Positions 1 through 5,786 are shown, counted from the first letter of the stretch. The stretch is DNA of 5,871 nt from Phycisphaerae bacterium (GCA_015486815.1 WFQY01000238.1:1-5871), one strand, 5' to 3'. Made by a program: numbers and translations. Notes: generated from the letters alone by a model not told the origin.

Positions 1-183
1 ACCATATAGTCCTACGTATATTCCTTTATCGACATCGCGAGTAACAAGGGGAAAATTCCACGTGCCTTCGGTAAGCTCGTCTTCAAGCGTAGCTTGCGGA
101 ACGTATTTCGGGCGTCCCTGTTTTCGCGTGAGGTTAATATGCGAAATCAACCACCAATCATCAAAAAAATGAAGGTAACCCAT
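1..183 (-). CDS. N-terminal fragment of an unrecognised protein, possibly beta-propeller glycosidase-like (partial)
   Basis: An open frame starts at the ATG at 183-181 and runs without a stop off the left edge, giving 61 residues. The protein begins MGYLHFFDDWWLISHINL and continues with a GRPKYVPQAT segment, a TEGTWNFP segment and DVDKGIYVGLYG at the cut edge. AAAAAAGGA on the minus strand (201-193) sits 9 nt before the ATG and is a good Shine-Dalgarno match that supports this start. There is no signal peptide. The pattern of a tryptophan-rich N-terminus, then 'N-F-P-x-V/L-x-R-D' followed by a 'GxYxxxYG' strand, is the kind seen at the first blade of GH32/GH43-type five-bladed propellers, but only one possible blade is visible, so this is a weak inference. 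The gene lies 176 bp downstream of the ceramidase-family gene in the same direction and seems to have its own promoter. It could equally be an uncharacterised planctomycete-type protein. Confidence 0.6.
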   Translation of the reverse strand, partial: MGYLHFFDDWWLISHINLTRKQGRPKYVPQATLEDELTEGTWNFPLVTRDVDKGIYVGLYG

Positions 184-192
184 ATTGTTTTA

Positions 193-201
193 TCCTTTTT
201 T
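193..201 (-). promoter_or_regulatory. Ribosome-binding site of the left-edge partial gene
   Basis: On the minus strand AAAAAAGGA ends 9 nt before the ATG at 183-181. It is the main support that this partial frame is a real gene starting here, since the rest of the gene is outside the window. Confidence 0.55.
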
Positions 202-227
202 GTTTTCTTGCCTGCCAAGATCCATAT

Positions 228-241
228 TATATTATAATATA
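228..241. repeat. 14-bp perfect A+T palindrome over the candidate -10 box
   Basis: TATATTATAATATA at 228-241 is its own reverse complement. It coincides with the candidate -10 region of the left-edge gene, so it could be an operator or simply a symmetric melting region. Composition is entirely A and T, which makes chance symmetry fairly easy. Confidence 0.4.
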
Positions 242-264
242 TCGATGATAGAGCGTAATATCAA
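236..264 (-). promoter_or_regulatory. Candidate sigma70-type promoter for the left-edge partial gene
   Basis: Reading the minus strand, TTGATA (264-259) is followed after 17 bp by TATATT (241-236), with a second TATAAT-like hexamer overlapping just downstream. A transcript would start near 229, about 45 nt before the ATG at 183. The -10 box lies in a 14-bp A+T palindrome. Hexamer matches in A+T-rich DNA are common, so this is only a candidate, though the 17-bp spacing and position are right. Confidence 0.35.
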
Positions 265-308
265 GTAACTTCGGAATTATTTTTCAATATATAAAGCCAT
301 CAATCAGA

Positions 309-356
309 ATCCGAGTATAAATCTAAGCATACATCTAAGCATAAATTCGAGCATAA
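309..356. repeat. Four imperfect 12-bp tandem repeats
   Basis: Four consecutive 12-bp units occupy 309-320 (ATCCGAGTATAA), 321-332 (ATCTAAGCATAC), 333-344 (ATCTAAGCATAA) and 345-356 (ATTCGAGCATAA). Units two and three differ at one base; the outer units differ at two to four positions. The array ends four bases before the stop codon of the ceramidase-family gene, in its 3' untranslated region. CTAAGC inside the units can pair with GCTTAG at 363-368 in the end of the coding region. It is too short for a CRISPR array and has no spacers. It looks like a slippage-generated minisatellite, possibly a series of protein-binding sites. Confidence 0.7.
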
Positions 357-359
357 ATA

Positions 360-1847
360 TTAGCTTAGCTTGCGGAGTATCTCTGCTGCCTTTTGCTCGT
401 AAATTTCTTGCCAATTCGGAGCTAACAGACATTCGGTAACTTCGTAGCCACCCTTATCGTAATAATCAGCGGGTGGGCTGTAATGGATATAGCCATTGGA
501 AAAGGCAGATATGAAAGTATATTCGTAAGGCGATGTGCGCTTTATGTTCAGAGCGACCTCCGTAAGCATCTCAGCTGGTGATGAAATCAATACGAAATCA
601 CCGATCTTTATGCCCATAATTTCAGCGGAAATAGTCGGGCTAGCTGACTCCGCATTTATCCGCTGATGCTTCTCGAGCGTTGCAATCTTATCTTGTATCC
701 TCGCTAACTTTTCCATCGCGCGAATATTTTCAATATATTTATCTATCTGCTTTGCCACGAAAGAATCCATCATATTAAGCTCATCACTGCCAATCTTATT
801 TTCTTGTAAATATCGATAAGAGTAATTCGCAGGATAATCGGGCTGAAGTTTATATTTCAGATATAATGGCAGGAACGTTTTGAAGTTCAAGCTGGTGCCT
901 TTAAGAGATTCAAGCAGTGCTGACTGCTCAGCTTCGAGTTCTTTTATACGCTCGGGAAAATCCGTCCTTCGGGGCAATTCGATTGTCTCGGTAATAACGT
1001 TTATTTTTGCGTCCGCTGTCCGAATATTTCTCAACGCTTGCAGAGTACTCAAGCCTAACGTAATGCCGATAGGTTCGATATTTCTGGGACGCTCGAAATC
1101 TTTGAAATAGATATCGATAACATCTCCGCCAGCGCCTTGCAGAAACAAAGCCATCGCATCATCGCCGAGATTTTCCTCTATGACTTTTGAAGCAATAGCG
1201 GGAAAGTTCGCAGTTATGCTTCCCTTGGCATCGCCGAATAACGGATGGCAGGCAAAGTTATAAATCACAGCTAAGGGCTTACCATCGAGGCGATCAATAC
1301 GCAGTATGCCTATTTCCGGATCGATCGGACCTACATCGGCAACTTCATCGTCCGCAGGAGACGGATTGCTATGTCGAATCGTCCAGTGTTTGCCGTTTTT
1401 TAATCTTAATGTTCGATTAATCGTTATGCGGTCTTCATAGCCTTTGCCTGCGCCTACCTTTACCGGCTGAAGGTTTTCGTAGGCTCTGCGAACAGCATCA
1501 AAGGTTCGCTCTATCTGCTGATTGTCATCGCATAGCAATCTGCCGGGCGGATGCGTATGGGAAGCGTTTACCAAAACGTTTTTGCGGGGAATGTTAAGCT
1601 CGTTTTCGATTTTATTGCGTAAGGTTGGCAGAAACTCTTCGCTTACGTCGGGCAGCAGTCCGCAACTGATTTTTCTCGCACCTATCGCTGTCGTATCCAT
1701 AGTGATAATGACCAGCTGAGTATTACCATCGTCAACCACAAGAGCCTTGGTAAAAAGCGGGTCGCGAATAAGGGCGTTTTTATCGTCGGTGGTAATATCA
1801 CTTTTAGCTACGCCAGCCCTTAGCATATTAGATAGCGAGTTATCCAT
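360..1847 (-). CDS. Neutral/alkaline ceramidase-family protein lacking the catalytic serine
   Basis: This 495-residue protein belongs to the neutral/alkaline non-lysosomal ceramidase superfamily (N-terminal-domain type). Visible family landmarks, in order, are AGVAKSDIT (11-19), the NASHTHPPG loop with His97 and His99 (94-102), NFACHP with His201 (197-202), FLQGAGGDV (235-243), SPAE with Glu426 (423-426) and SNGYIHY with Tyr453 and Tyr456 (450-456), followed by DYYDKGGYE. In characterised ceramidases the corresponding His, His, Glu and Tyr bind one zinc ion, so the metal site appears intact. The family's GDVSPN hexapeptide, whose serine is the nucleophile, reads GDVIDI here, with Ile244 in that place. 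True ceramidases are usually around 650-780 residues with an extra C-terminal domain and a signal peptide; both are absent, so the protein is probably cytoplasmic. Residues about 295-400 form a charged, mostly helical insert. It may hydrolyse another amide or ester, or only bind ligand. A hydrolase role on sphingolipids is not supported. AAGAAGGA 9 nt upstream fixes the first ATG rather than Met8. Confidence 0.88.
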   Translation of the reverse strand: MDNSLSNMLRAGVAKSDITTDDKNALIRDPLFTKALVVDDGNTQLVIITMDTTAIGARKISCGLLPDVSEEFLPTLRNKIENELNIPRKNVLVNASHTHPPGRLLCDDNQQIERTFDAVRRAYENLQPVKVGAGKGYEDRITINRTLRLKNGKHWTIRHSNPSPADDEVADVGPIDPEIGILRIDRLDGKPLAVIYNFACHPLFGDAKGSITANFPAIASKVIEENLGDDAMALFLQGAGGDVIDIYFKDFERPRNIEPIGITLGLSTLQALRNIRTADAKINVITETIELPRRTDFPERIKELEAEQSALLESLKGTSLNFKTFLPLYLKYKLQPDYPANYSYRYLQENKIGSDELNMMDSFVAKQIDKYIENIRAMEKLARIQDKIATLEKHQRINAESASPTISAEIMGIKIGDFVLISSPAEMLTEVALNIKRTSPYEYTFISAFSNGYIHYSPPADYYDKGGYEVTECLLAPNWQEIYEQKAAEILRKLS

Positions 1848-1856
1848 TCCGAACAG

Positions 1857-1864
1857 TCCTTCTT
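1857..1864 (-). promoter_or_regulatory. Ribosome-binding site of the ceramidase-family gene
   Basis: AAGAAGGA on the minus strand ends 9 nt before the ATG at 1847. It decides between that start and the in-frame Met8 (MLRAGVAKSDIT), which has no comparable site. Confidence 0.6.
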
Positions 1865-1920
1865 AATTTTATTCTTAAAAGCTCGTATAATATCTCTGTA
1901 TAATGTAACGATATAAAAGT

Positions 1921-1928
1921 AAAGGAAA
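1921..1928 (+). promoter_or_regulatory. Ribosome-binding site of the ferritin-VIT gene
   Basis: AAAGGAAA with the GGA ending 8 nt before the ATG at 1935 supports that start; no other start codon lies nearby in frame upstream. Confidence 0.6.
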
Positions 1929-1934
1929 ATTCCT

Positions 1935-2822
1935 ATGGCGGAGATACAGTTGGATAGCAAAAGCCGACAAGCATTTTTGGATGCTCAGAAAAATGAAATA
2001 ACCGAGCATTTTATTTATTCCAAATTGGCACAAGTCATCAAAGATGAGCATAATCGTCAGGTGCTAAACAAAATAGCTAATGACGAAAAGGCTCATTATG
2101 AATTTTTCAGGCGATATACAAATCAGGATGTCTCACCATCACGATTGCAAATATGGTTTTATTATCTGATATCGAGAGTTTTCGGGCTGACCTTCGGCGT
2201 TAAGCTGATGGAGAATGGCGAGGGCAAAGCGAAGGAAAATTATAAGCAAATGGAAACAGTCGTGCCTGATATTCAAAAAATCGAAGAAGATGAAGACCGA
2301 CACGAACGTCAGCTTATAGAAATGATAAATGAAGAGAGACTTGAATACGTCGGCTCGATGGTGCTTGGCTTGAATGACGCATTGGTCGAACTTACGGGTG
2401 CATTGGCGGGATTGTCTTTTGCGTTACAGAATACAAGACTGACCGCTATCGCTGGACTGATTACCGGAATAGCAGCTTCTCTGTCGATGGCAGCTTCGGA
2501 ATATCTGTCAGTAAAAGCGGAACACGGTAAGAGTGCGAAACACCCGATCAAAGCTTCCGTCTATACCGGCATTGCGTACGTCTTTACGGTATTCTTTCTT
2601 ATACTGCCATTCCTTGTATGCACGAGCTCGTATGTCGCACTTATATGGACAATGATAAATGCGGTAGCGATAATCGGCATTTTCACTTTTTACATCTCCG
2701 TAGCGAAAGACCTGTCATTCAAGATACGGTTTTTGGAGATGGCGGGATTGAGTTTTGCGGTAGCTGGCATAACATTTTTAATCGGTATAGTGATACGTCA
2801 TTTTCTGCATATAGATGTGTAG
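1935..2822 (+). CDS. Ferritin-like/VIT1-CCC1 fusion, probable membrane iron (or manganese) transporter
   Basis: The 295-residue protein has two parts. Residues 1-135 form a rubrerythrin-like four-helix ferritin domain with diiron-type ligands: Glu24, Glu51-x-x-His54, Glu93 and Glu120-x-x-His123. Residues 137-290 form a VIT1/CCC1 domain with five membrane helices at about 143-163, 169-189, 207-229, 233-256 and 267-289. The first begins with the family's GLNDALVELTGALAGL signature, including Asp148, and the second ends in MAASEYLSVKAE, a conserved metal-translocation segment of the family. The fold is that of the erythrin-VIT proteins such as rhizobial MbfA, which export ferrous iron across the inner membrane and protect cells against iron and peroxide; transport direction here is inferred from that relation. 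There is no signal peptide, so the ferritin domain should face the cytoplasm, sensing or loading Fe(II). The gene is monocistronic, divergent from the ceramidase-family gene and convergent with the glycosyltransferase. The length is normal for the fusion family. Manganese is the alternative substrate. Confidence 0.9.
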   Translation: MAEIQLDSKSRQAFLDAQKNEITEHFIYSKLAQVIKDEHNRQVLNKIANDEKAHYEFFRRYTNQDVSPSRLQIWFYYLISRVFGLTFGVKLMENGEGKAKENYKQMETVVPDIQKIEEDEDRHERQLIEMINEERLEYVGSMVLGLNDALVELTGALAGLSFALQNTRLTAIAGLITGIAASLSMAASEYLSVKAEHGKSAKHPIKASVYTGIAYVFTVFFLILPFLVCTSSYVALIWTMINAVAIIGIFTFYISVAKDLSFKIRFLEMAGLSFAVAGITFLIGIVIRHFLHIDV

Positions 2823-2832
2823 CGTAAATGTA

Positions 2833-2849
2833 AAAGCTCTTTTTGCTTT
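2833..2849. terminator. Weak candidate hairpin between convergent genes
   Basis: The 28-bp gap between two convergent genes contains AAAGC (2833-2837) and GCTTT (2845-2849) around a seven-base T-rich loop. A 5-bp A+T-leaning stem is weak, but the sequence is symmetric, so it could act in both directions. A minus-strand transcript would carry a short U run right after the stem. No stronger terminator is visible at this junction. Confidence 0.25.
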
Positions 2850-2850
2850 A

Positions 2851-3915
2851 TCATAGCTGAGCGGTCAGATTATCGAAAACCGTCTCGGTTGAAATATCTT
2901 GCATACACAACGGCAGCTCCGACATCTCGACTTTGGGGCAGTGCCTTTTATAGCACGGACTGCAATCAAGGGAAGTTTTTACTACCGATTTCGGACGATT
3001 GTATGGGCCTGTTCTGGCGGGATTGGTCGGTCCGATGATAGCGGTTACAGGACGATTTAGCGCAACAGCTATATGCATCGGTCCGGAATCGTTGCTTACA
3101 AGGGCGGTGGAATCATCAATAAGTGCGAGTAATTGAGGTAGTGTGGTTTGGCCGGTAAAATTGGCTACCGGATAGTTTGAGAGCTTTTCCATCATTTTCT
3201 CAGCTATTGATCTTTCGTTCTTTCCGCCTAAGATAACGACGGGAAGTTCGAGTTTTGAGCAGATTAGTTTACTCAGTTCCGTAAATTTATCGACAGGCCA
3301 ACATTTGCTCGACCACGTTCCGCCGGGTGCGATTGCGATATATTTGCGTGGTGTGATATGATGGGCAGCGAGCCGTTGACGGATAATGTCCCTTGCAGGT
3401 TCGGGAATATGGACAACAAATTCCGGTTCGCCGATTTTTTCCTCGTCAGCGAAAAGTTTTATGCACGAGTGCATTCTATCGACGGTATGTGTGTTATGAT
3501 CCATTTCGGGCATACGATGGGTATAAAAGATCCATCCGAGTTCGCGTTTTTCCGCAGGTCCGATTCTTACCGGTGCTTGAGTATTCCAAGCCAAAAAGCC
3601 GCTGCGGAACAGACCTTGCAGATCGATGACGAGATCGAACTTTGCCTGTCGCAGCGAGCGGAGGAATTTCATAAATCGCTTCGTTACTGACCAGCTATGA
3701 GCCAAATATCCGAATCTCCTTCTGTCGAATTCTATTATATGGTCTATCATAGGATGATTGTTTATCCAGTCAGCGAGATGCGAAGAAACAAGCCAACTTA
3801 TTTTCGCATCGGGAAACCGCTTTCTCAAAGCGACGAGAACGGGCAGGGCACAGATTATATCGCCGGCAGCTGATGGCTTAATTATCAAAATGTTCTTAAA
3901 ATTTTCAGCCAGCAT
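2851..3915 (-). CDS. GT9-family glycosyltransferase, LPS heptosyltransferase-like
   Basis: This 354-residue protein is a GT-B enzyme of glycosyltransferase family 9 (WaaC/WaaF/RfaF type), which transfers heptose from ADP-heptose to the inner core of LPS at the cytoplasmic face of the inner membrane. The N-terminal half starts ILIIKPSAAGDIICALPVL, with Asp19 at the catalytic-base position of WaaC, and contains DLQGLFRSG (98-106), RIGP (117-120) and HTVDR (143-147). The C-terminal, donor-binding half has APGGTWSSKCWP (196-207, with Lys204), the NDSGPMHIA motif (275-283) and GPTNPARTGPY (295-305). The tail has four cysteines, C318-x2-C321-x4-C326-x10-C337, a pattern met in part of the family that may bind metal or form a structural knot. 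Length is normal. An AGGA sits 6 nt before the ATG at 3915. The gene follows the double-kinase gene by 22 bp and is probably co-transcribed, which fits LPS-core assembly. The acceptor sugar, and whether the donor is heptose, cannot be read from the sequence. Confidence 0.9.
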   Translation of the reverse strand: MLAENFKNILIIKPSAAGDIICALPVLVALRKRFPDAKISWLVSSHLADWINNHPMIDHIIEFDRRRFGYLAHSWSVTKRFMKFLRSLRQAKFDLVIDLQGLFRSGFLAWNTQAPVRIGPAEKRELGWIFYTHRMPEMDHNTHTVDRMHSCIKLFADEEKIGEPEFVVHIPEPARDIIRQRLAAHHITPRKYIAIAPGGTWSSKCWPVDKFTELSKLICSKLELPVVILGGKNERSIAEKMMEKLSNYPVANFTGQTTLPQLLALIDDSTALVSNDSGPMHIAVALNRPVTAIIGPTNPARTGPYNRPKSVVKTSLDCSPCYKRHCPKVEMSELPLCMQDISTETVFDNLTAQL

Positions 3916-3916
3916 A

Positions 3917-3954
3917 ATTTATCCTGCTATATGGTATTTAACCTGCTATATGGT
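3917..3954. repeat. Two 19-bp tandem direct repeats at the kinase/glycosyltransferase junction
   Basis: The copies at 3917-3935 and 3936-3954 abut and differ at one base (T at 3922, A at 3941). On the minus strand each reads ACCATATAGCAGG followed by ATAAAT or TTAAAT. The upstream copy holds the last codons and the TAA stop of the double-kinase gene. The downstream copy holds AGGA, the ribosome-binding site of the glycosyltransferase gene. The duplication therefore created most of the 22-bp spacer between the genes. Confidence 0.9.
3922..3925 (-). promoter_or_regulatory. Ribosome-binding site of the GT9 gene
   Basis: AGGA on the minus strand lies 6 nt before the ATG at 3915 and inside the downstream copy of the 19-bp repeat. 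The corresponding position in the other copy reads AGGT and overlaps the end of the preceding gene, so only one copy is placed to serve translation. Confidence 0.5.
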
Positions 3955-5776
3955 CGTGAAATTTCTTTTCCCGTTCACTCTGTATATCTCGCCAAAGTTT
4001 TTTCCATTCCGGTTTGCCGCTGCCTATCCGCCTCATATAAAATTTCAAAAATCTCAACCGATCGGTAAGCGTAACATATGCGCTTAAGTCAGCGGATATT
4101 GATAACCTCGTAAGGGCACGAAGCTGATCTTTCGGATTGGTTCTGCGTTTGAGCTTTAGCCCGTCGAGATCAACAAGTATAATTTGAATTTGTTCGGGAA
4201 TAATATCTTTTGCTGACTCAATAGTTACATTTCGCAAGAGGATATTGGTCGCTTTCATATCGCGATGAGAGAAGCCGTTTTGGTGCATTTTTTTGAGTAT
4301 GGTTGCGAGTTTTTCCGTTAAACTGATTTTCACACGTCGCCTTAATTCCTGCGGCAGGACAGGCAGGATTGAAGTAAGAAAGACTCTTAAATTAACGGAA
4401 GGCTCGACATTTTCGGTGATAAAAACAGAGTCGGTTAATATCTGCCCTACTCGTCTTTCGAGTACTGCTAACGGTTGAGCTACCGGTATGCCGCGATGAA
4501 TCATCGCAAAACTCATTTTCCACGCTCTTCGTGCACGCGATTGACGGATACAATCCCAAAGCGCAGCGATTGGTTTTTTGCGAATATGCCTTTTAGCAAC
4601 GACGTTTAATTCGTGCTGACCAACAAACAGTTTGCCTTTACACACCAGAGCTGACCGTGAGTTCTTAAATGGTCTGGTCTGTCTGACAAAGTTTTCGAGC
4701 AATTCTTCGGGCTTAGCCAGCGCCTTTCGCCAATCTTCCGCATTGAATTCGAGATGCGAATATAGCGAATATTCAAGGGAATGTTTCGTTTTCAGAAAGA
4801 CATTCGCCTGCCAGTGATTCGATAGAGTCAACTTTGCAAAATACTTTGACGTTCTAACGGCACGTCTATCTCGCGAAGCCCATATTTTTTGCGTATGACG
4901 CTCAGCTGCCTGATTTAACGCTTGTGCCCAATAACGAAAATTGTCCTGCGAAAAGTTCCCGCTACGGCCGTTTGATAATTGCGAGCGGTGATACATATAT
5001 CTTTTCAATAGTTTGAGTCTTTGAGTAATAGTAGCGTGTTGACGAAACCATTGATTTAATTGAGCTATATTGTAAATTGCATCACGATCGGAAACAGGTC
5101 GGGCGATTTTTATACTGTGTAAATCTACCAGATATACCTTCGGAGCAGTAGGGTTGAGATATTCAACAAGTAAGTTTCCCGGATGCAAATCGGAATGTGC
5201 CAGTCCGCAGTGATGGGCCTTCGCTAATAGTTCAGCGATGGCATCGATAAGTTTGTTTTCATATCTGAATTTGATGTACCCCGTCTCTGTCGATATTTTC
5301 TTCCAATAGTCCGCCAACGGAAGCGTTCTCGCCTCGCCCGCTGTTATCAATAGACAATCAATTACCGAATTTATGTCGGTGGATATTGCGTAAGCTAACG
5401 GTTTAACGCACTTGACGTTATGGGACAACGCATATTGTGCCACATTCCATTCTTTTATGCACGCGGGGCCTCTGTACAATCTCTTTAACTGCCAGAGTTT
5501 TCCGTTACGCATATAATATTTCGCATAACAGGAATAGCCGTTGATGTTGACAAACCAGACCTCACGCTGAGCATTTTTCTTTATGAGTTTTGCTCCCGGA
5601 ATATTCGCAGGATTAAGCCAATCCACTTTATCAACGGCGAGATTTTCAATCCATTGTGGATTATCGACCCGCCAATGTAGCTGACCGATCTGAATACGTT
5701 TCTCTCCTATACAGTGCAGACTCGAAGACAATATCGAAGCTGTATCAATTTTCTGTTCTATCTGATTAATCACCAT
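3938..5776 (-). CDS. Tandem double-domain LPS-core (Kdo/heptose) kinase-like protein
   Basis: The protein carries two eukaryotic-like kinase domains of the WaaP/KdkA/InaA clan. Such enzymes phosphorylate inner-core sugars of LPS with ATP in the cytoplasm. Residues are counted from the TTG at 5788; subtract 4 for the ATG. Domain 1 (about 65-275) has YAKYY with Lys90, KEW with alpha-C-type Glu113, the catalytic loop HSDLHPGN (198-205, Asp200, Asn205) and the metal-binding VDL (Asp222). Domain 2 (about 375-595) has VVAKRH with Lys399, HRDMKATN (508-515, Asp510, Asn515) and VDLDG (Asp540), but Ala422 sits where domain 1 has Glu113. Each domain ends in a similar helix, RLKLLKRYM (258-265 region) and RLRFLKFYM (577-585). 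There is no signal peptide or membrane helix. Usual family members are one domain of about 240-290 residues, so this is an internal duplication or fusion. The ATG at 5776, with GGGTG 5 nt upstream, is preferred over the TTG at 5788, which has only AGG. The gene leads a probable operon with the GT9 gene. Confidence 0.85.
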   Translation of the reverse strand: MVINQIEQKIDTASILSSSLHCIGEKRIQIGQLHWRVDNPQWIENLAVDKVDWLNPANIPGAKLIKKNAQREVWFVNINGYSCYAKYYMRNGKLWQLKRLYRGPACIKEWNVAQYALSHNVKCVKPLAYAISTDINSVIDCLLITAGEARTLPLADYWKKISTETGYIKFRYENKLIDAIAELLAKAHHCGLAHSDLHPGNLLVEYLNPTAPKVYLVDLHSIKIARPVSDRDAIYNIAQLNQWFRQHATITQRLKLLKRYMYHRSQLSNGRSGNFSQDNFRYWAQALNQAAERHTQKIWASRDRRAVRTSKYFAKLTLSNHWQANVFLKTKHSLEYSLYSHLEFNAEDWRKALAKPEELLENFVRQTRPFKNSRSALVCKGKLFVGQHELNVVAKRHIRKKPIAALWDCIRQSRARRAWKMSFAMIHRGIPVAQPLAVLERRVGQILTDSVFITENVEPSVNLRVFLTSILPVLPQELRRRVKISLTEKLATILKKMHQNGFSHRDMKATNILLRNVTIESAKDIIPEQIQIILVDLDGLKLKRRTNPKDQLRALTRLSISADLSAYVTLTDRLRFLKFYMRRIGSGKPEWKKLWRDIQSEREKKFHDHIAG

Positions 5777-5781
5777 AGAAA

Positions 5782-5786
5782 CACCC
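5782..5786 (-). promoter_or_regulatory. Possible ribosome-binding site deciding the kinase start
   Basis: GGGTG on the minus strand lies 5 nt before the ATG at 5776 and matches the 3' part of the GGAGGTG consensus. It favours that ATG over the in-frame TTG at 5788, whose only upstream help is an AGG 5 nt away. The match is modest. Confidence 0.35.

Larger units (their letters stand above)
1848..1934. promoter_or_regulatory. Divergent intergenic region with candidate promoters
   Basis: This 87-bp A+T-rich stretch separates two divergent genes, so promoters for both should lie in it or overlap its edges. On the plus strand TATAAT occurs at 1886-1891 and again at 1899-1904, within a direct repeat of GTATAAT spaced 13 bp (1885-1891 and 1898-1904). 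The downstream copy has TTAAAA at 1875-1880 as a poor -35, spacing 18. On the minus strand TTATAT and TATTAT are 18 bp apart, also weak. No clear Fur or DtxR operator is visible despite the iron transporter downstream. The 13-bp doubled motif could be a regulator site or two alternative -10 boxes. Confidence 0.4.

Noticed and set aside
309..356. A CRISPR array
   Set aside because: Units are 12 bp, directly abutting and without spacers, and no cas gene is present.
184..359. A strong terminator after the ceramidase-family gene
   Set aside because: No G+C-rich stem followed by a T run is visible on the minus strand; only the weak CTAAGC/GCTTAG pairing exists, and it overlaps the coding end.
880..1719. 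Plus-strand open frames inside the ceramidase-family gene
   Set aside because: They lie antisense to a strongly conserved coding frame, lack ribosome-binding sites and have no recognisable protein motifs.
360..1847. Calling the protein a genuine ceramidase
   Set aside because: The nucleophile serine, the C-terminal domain and the secretion signal of characterised enzymes are all missing.
1848..1934. A Fur or DtxR operator upstream of the iron transporter
   Set aside because: No stretch resembles the 19-bp Fur inverted repeat or a DtxR palindrome beyond general A+T richness.
2309..2827. Alternative frames over the VIT domain on both strands
   Set aside because: The main frame has five well-formed membrane helices and the GLND signature; the alternatives show no motif or ribosome-binding site.
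3358..4087. Plus-strand open frames opposite the GT9 gene and the kinase C-terminus
   Set aside because: They are antisense shadows of genes with clear family motifs; one also crosses the boundary between two real genes.
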